From positions 1,488,001 to 1,552,000 of the forward strand of contig NZ_CP133671.1 in NCBI RefSeq assembly GCF_031326345.1: a stretch of 64,000 nt of DNA. The letters run 5' to 3'. Origin of the DNA: Aureispira sp. CCB-E. GTDB taxonomy: Bacteria; Bacteroidota; Bacteroidia; Chitinophagales; Saprospiraceae. Positions 19,263 through 28,754 of the stretch are shown here, in pieces. The notes beneath the pieces are model-generated. The model had not been told where the DNA came from, ran no database searches, and was given only the letters and a program-made list of their open reading frames with translations. Numbering within the stretch: the first letter of the stretch is position 1; the number at the start of each line of letters is the position of its first letter. The position numbers and the translations under genes were made by a program.

Positions 19263-19607
19263 TTAATACCCCATATTACGAGCTATCTCTGGACATTGAT
19301 TTTCTAAAGCATTAATAAATTCTGCTTTGAATTGAACCAATGCTTCAGGGTCATCTTTGAGCTTTTCTAAAGGATCATCCTCTCCCATACATGCAAGGTG
19401 TTCGGTTTTTAGTTGCTCAAAAGTAGCTTGATTAATCGTGCCTGCTTTGAGTTGTATCGTCGCTTTAGAAAAAGCATCGGAGCAGTCACAGAGTTTTTGT
19501 GCATAGTCCTTGCCAGAAGGTCCACCACAGCTTGCAACCAATAAACAAGCAATAAGAAGGATGCTGAATGGTTGCCAATATTGAGTGCTATTAACTATTG
19601 TTTTCAT
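19263..19607 (-). CDS. Small lipoprotein with conserved cysteines
   Basis: I chose the internal ATG giving MKTIVNSTQYWQPFSILLIA because it yields a normal lipoprotein signal with lipobox VASCGG; an upstream ATG would add 22 residues with a second hydrophobic run. The mature part (about 85 residues) is helical with four cysteines in CDCSDAF, HLACMGE and NQCPEIA. This Cys pattern is seen in small Bacteroidota periplasmic lipoproteins of unknown role. Confidence 0.65.
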   Translation of the reverse strand: MKTIVNSTQYWQPFSILLIACLLVASCGGPSGKDYAQKLCDCSDAFSKATIQLKAGTINQATFEQLKTEHLACMGEDDPLEKLKDDPEALVQFKAEFINALENQCPEIARNMGY

Positions 19608-19822
19608 GCATATATATTTAGTGGTCTGTTTGAAGATGATTAACAGAGCTAGACATAACAATTTTACTTTCATTAAGTGTTCGGGGCTAGTGATTGTTGG
19701 TCTACTTTTACAACAACTAGCATAGCTTGTAGCAGACTATCGTAAAATCCGTTGAATAATAGCTTTAGAAACAAGCGTACTATTTGTTAGTTTATTTGGG
19801 AAAAATATTATGTATTAGTCAG

Positions 19823-20074
19823 CTAAGGAACAGGGTCGTGCCCATGTCCACCCCAAGGATTACAACGCAAGATACGACGAAAAGCCAAATAACCACCTTT
19901 AAAGGGACCATATTTTTTGATAGCTTCTAAGCTGTATTGCGAGCAAGTGGGCGTATATCGACAAGATGCGGGCAAAATAGGAGAGATAGCCAGTTGATAA
20001 AAACGGATCAAACCTATAAAAAGCAGCCCAATAAGTTGGAGGGGAAAATAGAGAATTGCTAATAGTATTTTCAT
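19823..20074 (-). CDS. yidD: Membrane protein insertion efficiency factor YidD
   Basis: The 83-residue protein has the YidD signature: an N-terminal amphipathic helix, [33 protein letters not shown] and [13 protein letters not shown]. It helps YidC insert membrane proteins. I use the ATG at MKILLA rather than an upstream TTG. It lies 12 bases after rnpA, which is the standard chromosomal order. Confidence 0.95.
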   Translation of the reverse strand: MKILLAILYFPLQLIGLLFIGLIRFYQLAISPILPASCRYTPTCSQYSLEAIKKYGPFKGGYLAFRRILRCNPWGGHGHDPVP

Positions 20075-20086
20075 AGTAATCAATTA

Positions 20087-20479
20087 TTATAATTCAAGTT
20101 GGGGTAGCAATTTGTCCATTAATTTAAGATATTTTTTTTCAACAGTTGCAAAATCAGAAGGCTCTTTACCGACATAAATCAGCATTAAGTTGAGTTGTTT
20201 GTTGCCTGAGTTAAGGTGTTGGTACAGTTCCTGTTTGTGCAAACGGAATGCTTCTCGCATCAATCGCTTGTGTCGATTCCGTTTGACTGCTTGTTTAAAG
20301 ATCTTTTTGGAAACACTAAAACTAATGCTAACGGGATGAGAGGCATTTGAGCACTCTTTTTCTGCCCAAAAAATACGCAAAGGATAAGCACCAACACTTT
20401 GGCGTTTTTTGAATAAAAGCCCAATTTGTTTTCTACTTTTCAGCCGTTCTTCTTTGCTGAATGTATTGGATTTTGACAT
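20087..20479 (-). CDS. rnpA: Ribonuclease P protein component
   Basis: The 130-residue basic protein carries the RnpA motif region SFSVSKKIFKQAVKRNRHKR, followed by LMREAFR, which contacts the catalytic RNA that trims pre-tRNA 5' ends. rpmH usually precedes it but is not found in the 280 bp upstream, where a repeat element sits instead. Confidence 0.95.
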   Translation of the reverse strand: MSKSNTFSKEERLKSRKQIGLLFKKRQSVGAYPLRIFWAEKECSNASHPVSISFSVSKKIFKQAVKRNRHKRLMREAFRLHKQELYQHLNSGNKQLNLMLIYVGKEPSDFATVEKKYLKLMDKLLPQLEL

Positions 20480-20510
20480 GTATGCTACTTTAATTATATG
20501 TTAGAGGTAC

Positions 20511-20675
20511 TAATACTCCGTTGATTTTTTAGTTTTCCTACGAACCCGTAGGCTCACGAAGTAAAAACGTAAAAAAGCATCTTGCATTAGTTTGATTATC
20601 AGCCTTTTAGCATAAAAGTCAACAAAAGCGCATCTTACTGATAATCAAACTAATACGATTTTTCAACGGAGTAAT
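20511..20675. mobile_element. MITE-like nested inverted-repeat element
   Basis: Outer arms TACTCCGTTGA (20514-20524) and TCAACGGAGTA (20663-20673) are exact inverses. Inside them, a 17-bp arm at 20586-20602 is exactly inverted at 20638-20654. Directly flanking the element, GAGGTAC occurs on both sides (20504-20510 and 20676-20682) like a target-site duplication. It contains no ORF. A small CCTACG/CGTAGG hairpin lies near the left end. Confidence 0.5.
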
Positions 20676-20762
20676 GAGGTACAAAATTACATATTTAACC
20701 TCTAATGTCTGCGGTAATGTTCCCTTAACTTAAAAAAATTGAATTTTTAGAGAAAAAGAGAC

Positions 20763-21617
20763 TCAAGAAACATTGTTTTTTGCAGGACATTTTATAAACA
20801 GAGGCATGCCTTGCTGATGTGTTTCTACGGATGGCAAAATATCACAATTGTCCCAAATGCCTGTTCTTAGAGTATGGGCATAAGCTTGGGGTAAATGATT
20901 GTCTTCCATCAGTCGAGCAGTTTTTAAATGATCGTAGGCAAATTTATTAAATTCAAAACTCAAAAACCCTTGTTGATCGCAGAATTCTAAATACCAGACA
21001 GAGGTAGCACCATCGTTTGCAGGCATTCCAATAACCCCCGCGTTGAGCCAGTATTGACCATTTTTATTATCGTGAAATGGAATGCCACAATGCCCTGCTA
21101 GAATAACATCTACATTGAGTTGTTGAAATTGCTTTGCTTTTACTGTCCAAGGAGTCGATTTAAAAATAAATTCTGAGGTGTTTTGATAAGAACCATGCAA
21201 GACAAAACACTCTTTTTCTGCATAATTGAATTGAATAAATTCGGGCAAGGTTTTTAACCATGCTAAAGAAGTGGCACTAACTTTCGATTTGGCAAAGGGA
21301 TACCAATTTTTGGAAAAAAGATCACAACGAGTACTTTCTTCAAAATTACAGCCACAGTCATCTTCATTGTTGATCAATTGAAGCTCTACATTACCTGTAA
21401 TACAATGAATGCCCCAATCTTGTATGGTTTGCAAACAAGCTTCTGGCTCTGCACAATAAGCAACAATATCTCCCGTACAAATAATATTAGATGGCGGAAT
21501 TTTTTTTGCTTTGGCAATACTTATGAGTTGCTCCAAAGCTTGTAAATTACTATACACACCTCCAAAAATAAGTAAAGGTCCATTTAGTGTTCCGATATGT
21601 TGAATGTTATTTCTCAT
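20763..21617 (-). CDS. Calcineurin-like phosphoesterase fold protein with degenerate active site
   Basis: The 284-residue protein aligns by eye to the YfcE/Metallophos_2 type: the lead strand LLIFGGVYSNLQALEQLI, then ICTGDIVAYCAEPEACLQTI, then CITGNVELQL, then VLHGSYQNT, then VILAGHCGIPF. In active members these read D-x-H-G-N, GD, GNH, H and GHTH. Here D-x-H is G-x-Y, GNH is GNV and the last histidine is lost; GD and some others remain. It may be inactive, use a changed metal site, or bind a ligand. It is the last gene of a leftward cluster with a symporter and SusD/SusC. Confidence 0.75.
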   Translation of the reverse strand: MRNNIQHIGTLNGPLLIFGGVYSNLQALEQLISIAKAKKIPPSNIICTGDIVAYCAEPEACLQTIQDWGIHCITGNVELQLINNEDDCGCNFEESTRCDLFSKNWYPFAKSKVSATSLAWLKTLPEFIQFNYAEKECFVLHGSYQNTSEFIFKSTPWTVKAKQFQQLNVDVILAGHCGIPFHDNKNGQYWLNAGVIGMPANDGATSVWYLEFCDQQGFLSFEFNKFAYDHLKTARLMEDNHLPQAYAHTLRTGIWDNCDILPSVETHQQGMPLFIKCPAKNNVS

Positions 21618-21741
21618 AATAAAAAAATATTAATACTTATAGCTTCTTGTATTCAGTCATTGAGTGCTTTATATATTTGGTCGTGTGTTCTTGCTCCAAC
21701 TGACAAAATTGTTCTAATAATTGATAGGTGATTATGTGGTA

Positions 21742-23100
21742 TTATGTTTTTGTCAATAAGGTCTGGACGCCTTTAGGGATTATAAAAGCTAGAAAACAAG
21801 CAATTGAACCTAAAATATTTAGCGATAGATAATCTCCGTATTTTCCATCAAAAAACAACAAAGCATTTGGACAACCTATAATTAGGATAATACCTGTTAA
21901 AATTCCGATAGCAACCGAAAGGTGGAACGATAGTTTAGGTACTGTCCAATTCCAAAGCAAAAAAACAGGTGCCAAGCCAATGACCATAGTACCACTAACT
22001 GTCGTTGCGGATAGTATTTCGGGATTAAAAAAAACAGGAATCGTTCCAACAATAGCCAAAACAGCCATAGTCAAACGCCCTTTTTGAACTGTAATTTCAT
22101 TCACCCATCCCAGATCAATAGTGACTAATTTGGAGAAAGATGAAAATGTTGAATCTAGTGTTGATGCTGCGGAGGTAATCATAATGAAGTTCATAATTAA
22201 CATCATAACCACACCTAATGTTTTACTAACGACAACAGGTGCTTCTCCTTCTAGTCCATTTATTCGAGCATAGATACCTACAAAGCTGAATAAAAGAATA
22301 CAAATAGCTCCAATTAGCCCCGCCCACAAAAAACTCTTTAAAGTTGTTTTGGGAGCGGCAATAAAACCTCTGTCTGTCATGACAGGATCATGGAATGGAT
22401 AACTAAACGATTGTATAATGGCAACAAACAACAGATTTAATCCCATTGCCATCGACCAAGTGCCTTCCTGAAGATAGGTGCTAATCCCCCCATCTGTTTG
22501 CGGAATGATTTGCCCTAGAATGATGGCTAACAAAACTCCAAACAAAGCCATTTGAATCAGATCAGTAAACAAGGAACTGCGCATTCCCCCTTTGAGACTA
22601 TACACTAAGGTTAAACCTGTGAAGACTAAAATAGAGGCATAGTAAGCACTGCTGCCAGCTGCGCCAAAATAACTACCGATGACCATCGTATTAGACCAAA
22701 TTTCATTAAATAATCGAATGGCAATTAAAATAGAAAACAGCCACAAGGCACTTTGACCGTATTTTTGATGTAGAAATTGGTGAATGCTTTTAAACCCTCC
22801 TTGGGTGCGCAGTCGATAAATAATAATGCCCGCTACACAAAAGGAGAGGTAGTACCCTGCATAGGCTAATCCTCCGACCAATCCAAAACTCAACCCAAGA
22901 TTAGCTGCGTTGGTGATGGACTTGGCAAAAATCCATGAGATGACTAAACTACTGGTCAATAAAACAAAATTGGGAGCTTGTCCACTTTTATTTTCTGCCT
23001 TGAAAAACTGTTGTGCGTTTTTAGCAATAGGAGAAAAAAGAATTAAAATCAAACTACTTAGAATAACTAATCCCCATTGCCAAACGATGGTATTGTCCAT
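21742..23100 (-). CDS. Sodium:solute symporter family protein
   Basis: The 452-residue protein has about 12 hydrophobic segments and the sodium:solute symporter pattern (SSF family, LeuT fold): the RTQGGFKSIHQFLHQKYG loop, YSLKGGMRSSLFTDLIQ, and SAASTLDSTFSSFSKLV, the region that binds Na+ in relatives. Members use the sodium gradient to import sugars, amino acids, acyl compounds and others. It lies between the SusD and phosphoesterase genes, so its substrate is probably what SusC/D brings across the outer membrane. Confidence 0.88.
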   Translation of the reverse strand: MDNTIVWQWGLVILSSLILILFSPIAKNAQQFFKAENKSGQAPNFVLLTSSLVISWIFAKSITNAANLGLSFGLVGGLAYAGYYLSFCVAGIIIYRLRTQGGFKSIHQFLHQKYGQSALWLFSILIAIRLFNEIWSNTMVIGSYFGAAGSSAYYASILVFTGLTLVYSLKGGMRSSLFTDLIQMALFGVLLAIILGQIIPQTDGGISTYLQEGTWSMAMGLNLLFVAIIQSFSYPFHDPVMTDRGFIAAPKTTLKSFLWAGLIGAICILLFSFVGIYARINGLEGEAPVVVSKTLGVVMMLIMNFIMITSAASTLDSTFSSFSKLVTIDLGWVNEITVQKGRLTMAVLAIVGTIPVFFNPEILSATTVSGTMVIGLAPVFLLWNWTVPKLSFHLSVAIGILTGIILIIGCPNALLFFDGKYGDYLSLNILGSIACFLAFIIPKGVQTLLTKT

Positions 23101-23227
23101 ATAATCTGTGTTAGATTGTAATGATGAGACTGGAAAATCAGAAGGTTGTCAATTTGAAGCCTTTAAATGATTTCTATTTTTTTAAAACCATTACTTACTT
23201 CAAATTGACAACTTTTTATAACAGGAG

Positions 23228-24661
23228 CTAAGGCTTATCCCACCAAACTTTGATGTTGTACGTGTCGCCACCAATTCGACTGACAGCAGCATTGTAATTA
23301 TTCGGGTTGACGGCCTTTTCTGTATCAGGATAACGATAACGCACAGGAACCATATCATTATTGACATTGTCAACTGCTTGTTTCAAAACAGGAAAACCTG
23401 TACGGCGATAATTAAACCAACCTTCGTAACCAACTAGCATAGAAGCCAACCACTTTTGAGTGATGATTTTGCTCAAAGAGCCATCCCAAGCGACTTCAGA
23501 TTGTACTAAATAGTTTGAAGGCATCGTAGTGTTATAATAATCAAAAGAAGCTTGAATGCCATTCTCATAATACATTTGAGCAGAGCCACCAATCAATCCC
23601 CTTTGAGCAGCTTCGGCTAAGGCAAATTGCAATTCGCTATATAGCATAAGCACGGCATTGACACCAGCTGGTTGGTCTCTAAAAATAGCTCCTAAAGTGG
23701 ATACATCGGCTAAGTCGTATTGTCCAATACTGGCAGGACCTAAACCATTAGGAATGCTTTTGTAGACAGGCATTCCCATACCGACACTAGCACTAGTTGG
23801 CTTAAACCAAACTTGCAAACGAGGATCGTTTAAGTTGGTGAGCACAGAATCAATCATACTCGACATACGCACACCGCTGTAATCCCCCTCTCTGATGGTA
23901 TGCACAAACCATTGACTTGGAGCCGTTGCTAAGTAAGGAACCAAGCTATTATCCATATTGCTTTGCATCAATAAATTGCTGCTAACAATGGTTTGCATTT
24001 CAGTCGCTACATTGATTTTATTAGATACTCGCAATAGATACCTAACTCGCAAGGAATTGGCAAAGCGAATCCATTGGTCGACATTGCCATTATAAATAAG
24101 GTCTCCTTTGATAGGCAAGTTGTTGCGACTACCATCTAAAATTGTTACTGCATCACGAAGCGTTTGCAAAATGCCTTCATTGCCCGTATAAATTTCTTCT
24201 TGCGTATCGTACTTAGGACTGAAGTTGTTATCAGAAGTCCCTTTTATAGCTTCTGAATAGGGAACATCTCCCCACAAATCAGTTAACGTAGCAAATAAAA
24301 AGGCACGCATAACTAAGGCAACTCCTTTGTAAGTTTGGTTGCCATTTTCGGCTAATGTTTCTAATGATTTGACATCATTGAGCAACAAGTAAGTTTTGTT
24401 CCACAATTCTGTATTGGTACGAATGTCATACCGATCAATTTCATTAAAATTGTGTTTTGCTGTTAACTGTGCTAAAAAGTTTCCTGCATTCCAAGCATCT
24501 ACCGCGTTGTTGTTGGCTGCATTCCAAAGAATATTAGATAGTAAAAATTGTGCATCTACTTGCTCAGGAGCATTAGGGTTGGTGTTTATCTTTTCGAATT
24601 CCTTAGAGCAGCTCCCAAAACTAAGGCAAGCCAAAAGGAGTATATATATTTTATAATTCAT
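23228..24661 (-). CDS. SusD/RagB-like outer-membrane lipoprotein
   Basis: The 477-residue protein starts with a lipoprotein signal (LACLSFGSCSKEF) and the KINTNPNAPE motif common in SusD-like proteins. TPR-like helical segments include YKGVALVMRAFLFATLTDLW and GDVPYSEAIKG, typical of the SusD_2 subgroup. It caps the SusC channel encoded just upstream in the operon and binds the nutrient at the cell surface. The ligand is not given by sequence; no glycoside hydrolase accompanies the pair. Confidence 0.92.
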   Translation of the reverse strand: MNYKIYILLLACLSFGSCSKEFEKINTNPNAPEQVDAQFLLSNILWNAANNNAVDAWNAGNFLAQLTAKHNFNEIDRYDIRTNTELWNKTYLLLNDVKSLETLAENGNQTYKGVALVMRAFLFATLTDLWGDVPYSEAIKGTSDNNFSPKYDTQEEIYTGNEGILQTLRDAVTILDGSRNNLPIKGDLIYNGNVDQWIRFANSLRVRYLLRVSNKINVATEMQTIVSSNLLMQSNMDNSLVPYLATAPSQWFVHTIREGDYSGVRMSSMIDSVLTNLNDPRLQVWFKPTSASVGMGMPVYKSIPNGLGPASIGQYDLADVSTLGAIFRDQPAGVNAVLMLYSELQFALAEAAQRGLIGGSAQMYYENGIQASFDYYNTTMPSNYLVQSEVAWDGSLSKIITQKWLASMLVGYEGWFNYRRTGFPVLKQAVDNVNNDMVPVRYRYPDTEKAVNPNNYNAAVSRIGGDTYNIKVWWDKP

Positions 24662-24719
24662 TGTTGTTATATAGTTTTTTCTGAAGGATTACTTAAACCC
24701 TCCATCGTATTAGAACCGT

Positions 24720-27700
24720 TTATAAAGTCAAATTAATGCTGAAACCGAAACTTCGGCTAGATGGATAAGACATATCTTCTACTCCAAATGTAAAGTTGCG
24801 TCCTTGCATGGCAGCCAATTCTGGATCAAAATGCGGATTTTCTGTAACGACAGCTAGGTTTTTAGCAATGAAAGAAAATTTAATGCCTGTAAAGTGAATT
24901 TTCTGAACCAACTGTTGTGGCAAACTATAGCTCAAGCGAACTTCACGCAATTTTAAGTATGAAGCATCGTACAAAGCATTGGCTTCATTGTCTCTATCGT
25001 AGAACTGATTGTAATAATCTTGGGCAGGAATAGCCGTTGTGTTGTCTACATAAACAGGTGTTTGATCGGTGCCTACATTAACAACACCTGTTCCAACAAT
25101 ACCTGTTTCTCGACCTTCTAGGGTACTAGCTAAAGCTCCTGATGTACTAGCAATTGCCAACGTACGAGAAACAATAGTACCCCCTTGTCGCCAGTCAAAT
25201 AAAACACCAAGACTGATGCCTTTCCAAGACAACTCTGTTCCAAAACCTAAGATAAAGTCAGGATTATAATTGCCCAATAGACGCAAATTAGGATCTTTGA
25301 CGGGATTTCCATTCGCATCATACACGTGCTTGCCATCTACTTCCAATAAGCCTGTTCCGTACATGTCTCCAATTCTACCCCCTTCTGTAGCAATATAAAA
25401 TACGCTTCTATCAGAGCGATCATAAACACGAGCTGCTCCTGTGACATACTGTTCTACGCCTTCTGGCAATTCGATAACTGTACTTACATTTCTACTAAAA
25501 TTAGCAAATAAGTTCCACTGAAAATCTTTTGTACGCACTGGTGTGGCGGTTAAGATAGCTTCCACGCCTGTACTTTGAATTTTACCACCATTCGCAATTT
25601 TAGAAGTATAGCCACTTGCGGTAGAAGTGGGTAGTTCGATAATTTGGTTGGAACTAATGTTATTATAATAAGTAAAATCCAAACCTAAGCGACCTTGGAA
25701 AAATCGAAAATCTCCTCCAAATTCATAAGCCGTAGAACGTTCTGGTTGTAATTGGCTGTTGAGCAATGTGCTGGAGTTGGTGACGGTAGGATTAGAGCCA
25801 TACAACTGCCCAAAAGCAAAGGTATTGTTTAGATTATAAGGATCGGTATCATTTCCAACACTAGCAACGCTTGCTCGTACTTTGATTAAACTAATTGCCT
25901 TTGGCATTTTAATCAAATCAGAAATAATAGCACTCAAGGAGAAAGCGTAATAGGCATAAGAATTATTGGCTGTTGGAAGTGTACTAGACCAATCGTTACG
26001 AACTGTTACATCTAGAAAAATACTGCTTCTAAAGGCAATTTGACCTAAGGCATAAATACTCATAATTTGCTTTTGCTGGCGGTACTGAATATTGCTTAAA
26101 GGTACTCTAGAGTTGCCAAAATTATAAATACCAGGAACCGATAATTCCTTAGCCGAGGTACTCAAATAACTAAATTGCTGATTCATCAAATTGCCACCCA
26201 ACGCAACTGAAAATTGCCAATCGTCATTAATCGTTTTGTCATAACTCAACAAAAAGTCGGTATTTACTTCCGAGAAAGTAACTTCGTCCTCTCGATAAGC
26301 ACCATTTCGGAAACGTTGCGAACTGAAGGCACGTTGCGAAGTGCGTAAATCGTTGTAAAAATCAATGCCATTTCGCAAACGAATTTTTAACCCATCCATT
26401 AATTGATAAGCAACAGAGGTATTGTTGATAATGCGGTTTTTGTTAAAACCATTGCGATTTTCTAACATAGCCAAATAAGGATTGTCCATCCACGCATAGT
26501 TATAATTAAATTGTGCTAATCCCTCTTGACCACGTTGCCAATAATCCTTTAGTGCCGCTACATCAACTTGTCTACCCATCCAAGTAAAGAGATACATGAT
26601 ATTTTCAGAACCATACCCACTTGCAGGTCGATTGCTACTATTAGAATTGATAAAATTAATATAGGTTCTTGCTGATAACTTAGGCGTTAATTGATAGCCT
26701 CCACTAACGGCAAAACTGTGTCGCTTTAAGTCCGTGCCAGGAATAATTCCTTGGTTATCAATGTTGGTATAGGATATTCTAAAATAGCCCTTATCATTAG
26801 CACCAGTTAAGGCAACATTATTGGTGAACGTTAGACCAGTTCTAAAAAAACTTCGAATATTATCTGGACGAGCGATCCAAGGGGTTGGCGTAATGGCATT
26901 GCCATTTCGACCAATAATATCACCACCACGAATGGCTTCCCCCGCTACGCTAGTAGAAGGACCATCAAACTGAGGTAATAGGCGACCATCTAAACGTGGT
27001 CCAAAGCTAACAATTTGTCCACCACCACTAGACGTACCATCGACATATTCAAAATTACCATTGGTTCCTTGACCGTATTCATTCTGATATTGTGGTAGGC
27101 GAAATAAAGACTCGGCAGTAAAACTACTGTTGATCGAAACGCCAATGCCTTTTTTTCCTTTTCCTGTTTTGGTGGTGATAACGACCACTCCATTGGCTGC
27201 TCTAGAACCATACAAGGCAGTCGCACTAGGTCCTTTTAGAATATTGATGGACTCAATATCGTCTGAACTAATTTCTCCCGCACCATTTCCATAATCAACT
27301 TCTTGAAAACCTGTTGCATCATTTTCGGTTTGGTTGGTAATCAATTCATTGCTGATAGGAACGCCATCAACGACAAATAAAGCTTGGTTTTGTCCTGAAA
27401 GAGACGATTGCCCTCGAATAAAAATATGAGACGAAGAACCGACACCAGATGAACCATTGGTAATTTGTACACCAGCGACACGTCCAGCCAAACTATTGAC
27501 AACATTTTCTTGGCGAACTTCTTGCAAAACAGCTCCATCAATTTCTTGTGTGGCATAGCCCAACGCTTTTTTCTCGCGTTCGATTCCTAGTGCTGTCACT
27601 ACAATTTCTTTGAGGTTTTCGGTATCAAAACCTAAGATTATTGTCAAAGGGCGGTTGCCTTCTGTTTTTACCTCTTTGGTAACCATTCCAATGTAGGAGA

Positions 27701-27917
27701 TGATTAAAGTGGCCGTATCTGTGCTGAGGGTTAGTTCAAACGCTCCTGTTTCGGAGGTGACGGTGTTGTTGTTGCTTGAGTTTTTTTCGTAAACCAAAGC
27801 TCCAATTAAAGGTTCTTGTGATTCTTGATCAATTACTTTGCCCTTGACAGTCTGTTGTGCTATACTGTTTAAAGAAAGTAATACCAATAGAAATCCCAGA
27901 AGAAATCCCTGTCTCAT
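24720..27917 (-). CDS. SusC/RagA family TonB-dependent transporter
   Basis: I use the ATG at MRQGFLLGFLLVLLSLNSIA, which gives a clean signal peptide; a TTG 14 codons upstream is less likely. The roughly 1065-residue protein has an N-terminal carboxypeptidase-like regulatory domain (KVIDQESQEPLIGALVYE), a plug with VAGVQITNGSSG, the RGQSSLSGQNQALFVVDGVP SusC motif and a large C-terminal beta barrel ending in an aromatic-rich strand. It imports a ligand, energised by TonB, in partnership with the adjacent SusD. It lies between the DUF2064 gene and susD. Confidence 0.93.
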   Translation of the reverse strand: MRQGFLLGFLLVLLSLNSIAQQTVKGKVIDQESQEPLIGALVYEKNSSNNNTVTSETGAFELTLSTDTATLIISYIGMVTKEVKTEGNRPLTIILGFDTENLKEIVVTALGIEREKKALGYATQEIDGAVLQEVRQENVVNSLAGRVAGVQITNGSSGVGSSSHIFIRGQSSLSGQNQALFVVDGVPISNELITNQTENDATGFQEVDYGNGAGEISSDDIESINILKGPSATALYGSRAANGVVVITTKTGKGKKGIGVSINSSFTAESLFRLPQYQNEYGQGTNGNFEYVDGTSSGGGQIVSFGPRLDGRLLPQFDGPSTSVAGEAIRGGDIIGRNGNAITPTPWIARPDNIRSFFRTGLTFTNNVALTGANDKGYFRISYTNIDNQGIIPGTDLKRHSFAVSGGYQLTPKLSARTYINFINSNSSNRPASGYGSENIMYLFTWMGRQVDVAALKDYWQRGQEGLAQFNYNYAWMDNPYLAMLENRNGFNKNRIINNTSVAYQLMDGLKIRLRNGIDFYNDLRTSQRAFSSQRFRNGAYREDEVTFSEVNTDFLLSYDKTINDDWQFSVALGGNLMNQQFSYLSTSAKELSVPGIYNFGNSRVPLSNIQYRQQKQIMSIYALGQIAFRSSIFLDVTVRNDWSSTLPTANNSYAYYAFSLSAIISDLIKMPKAISLIKVRASVASVGNDTDPYNLNNTFAFGQLYGSNPTVTNSSTLLNSQLQPERSTAYEFGGDFRFFQGRLGLDFTYYNNISSNQIIELPTSTASGYTSKIANGGKIQSTGVEAILTATPVRTKDFQWNLFANFSRNVSTVIELPEGVEQYVTGAARVYDRSDRSVFYIATEGGRIGDMYGTGLLEVDGKHVYDANGNPVKDPNLRLLGNYNPDFILGFGTELSWKGISLGVLFDWRQGGTIVSRTLAIASTSGALASTLEGRETGIVGTGVVNVGTDQTPVYVDNTTAIPAQDYYNQFYDRDNEANALYDASYLKLREVRLSYSLPQQLVQKIHFTGIKFSFIAKNLAVVTENPHFDPELAAMQGRNFTFGVEDMSYPSSRSFGFSINLTL

Positions 27918-28058
27918 AAACTTAATTTTTAGTAATAGTAATAGAATGGTAATAACCAAGTAGTTGGAGATGGTATACCAATACTTAGCATTAATTTTTT
28001 TTTCAGAAAGAGGGGGATCTATCTTATAACAATGAAAATGAAAGAGAATGTATGTCCG

Positions 28059-28754
28059 TTAGACATGGAAGGGCGGAGGACGATTGTAGTGATAGATGTA
28101 ATAATTGATAGCACCTTGTAAGCGATTCTGAAAACAGGGCAAGAAAGTATGAGAACTATTAATCAGTTGCTTTAATCGAAAATTAAAGTTATAGTTGGTA
28201 CCTGATTTTAAGAACTGCATTAAGTCGTAAAACGAGTCAATGTCTTGTAGTTTTTGAGTCGAATAGATCGTTGCATCTCGATTCAAAAAATAGTTTTTTA
28301 GGTGCTCAAAGATAGCCTCCGATTCCCATTCAAGATTGGCAAATATAGTTTTGTCAAACTGCGCCCGATGAAAACCAATTAGGTAAACACCGCCATCGTT
28401 TGAGGCACCTAATGTAGCTTGTGTCGTGCTAATTTGTTGTGCCGCATTTTGCAGCAATCTACTAGAGATATCTGGTGTGTCTGTTCCTATAACCAGTACT
28501 TGGTTAAAACCTGCTTGAAAAACAGTAGCAACAGAATTGCTTAAACGTTCTCCTAAGTTGTCCCCAACTTGTTGATTGGAGTTGATTTCAATAACTGAAA
28601 AGCTAGTTTGTTGAGCCGCACGACGAGTTTTTGCAATCAATTCTGCACATATCTTTTGGTTGGTTCCATAAGATAACCGATCTCCCGAAAGCTTGTGTTT
28701 GGCTTCGGCACCAGAGGTTCTGGTAAAGATGAGTATGGCAGTTTGTTGGTGCAT
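28059..28754 (-). CDS. DUF2064 / TIGR04282-family glycosyltransferase-like protein
   Basis: The 231-residue protein has the DUF2064 nucleotide-diphospho-sugar transferase pattern: an opening strand AILIFTR, the acidic motif VLVIGTDTPDI, then ASNDGGVYLIGF. This fold is a GT-A-like domain that would use a nucleotide sugar. Database names for the subgroup mention arsenosugar biosynthesis because some members sit beside the radical SAM enzyme ArsS; no ArsS is visible here. It is the first gene of a leftward cluster with SusC, SusD and a symporter. The acceptor is unknown. Confidence 0.75.
   Translation of the reverse strand: MHQQTAILIFTRTSGAEAKHKLSGDRLSYGTNQKICAELIAKTRRAAQQTSFSVIEINSNQQVGDNLGERLSNSVATVFQAGFNQVLVIGTDTPDISSRLLQNAAQQISTTQATLGASNDGGVYLIGFHRAQFDKTIFANLEWESEAIFEHLKNYFLNRDATIYSTQKLQDIDSFYDLMQFLKSGTNYNFNFRLKQLINSSHTFLPCFQNRLQGAINYYIYHYNRPPPFHV

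Noticed and set aside
20763-28754. Polysaccharide utilisation locus
   Set aside because: SusC/D are present but no carbohydrate-active enzyme is encoded in the cluster.
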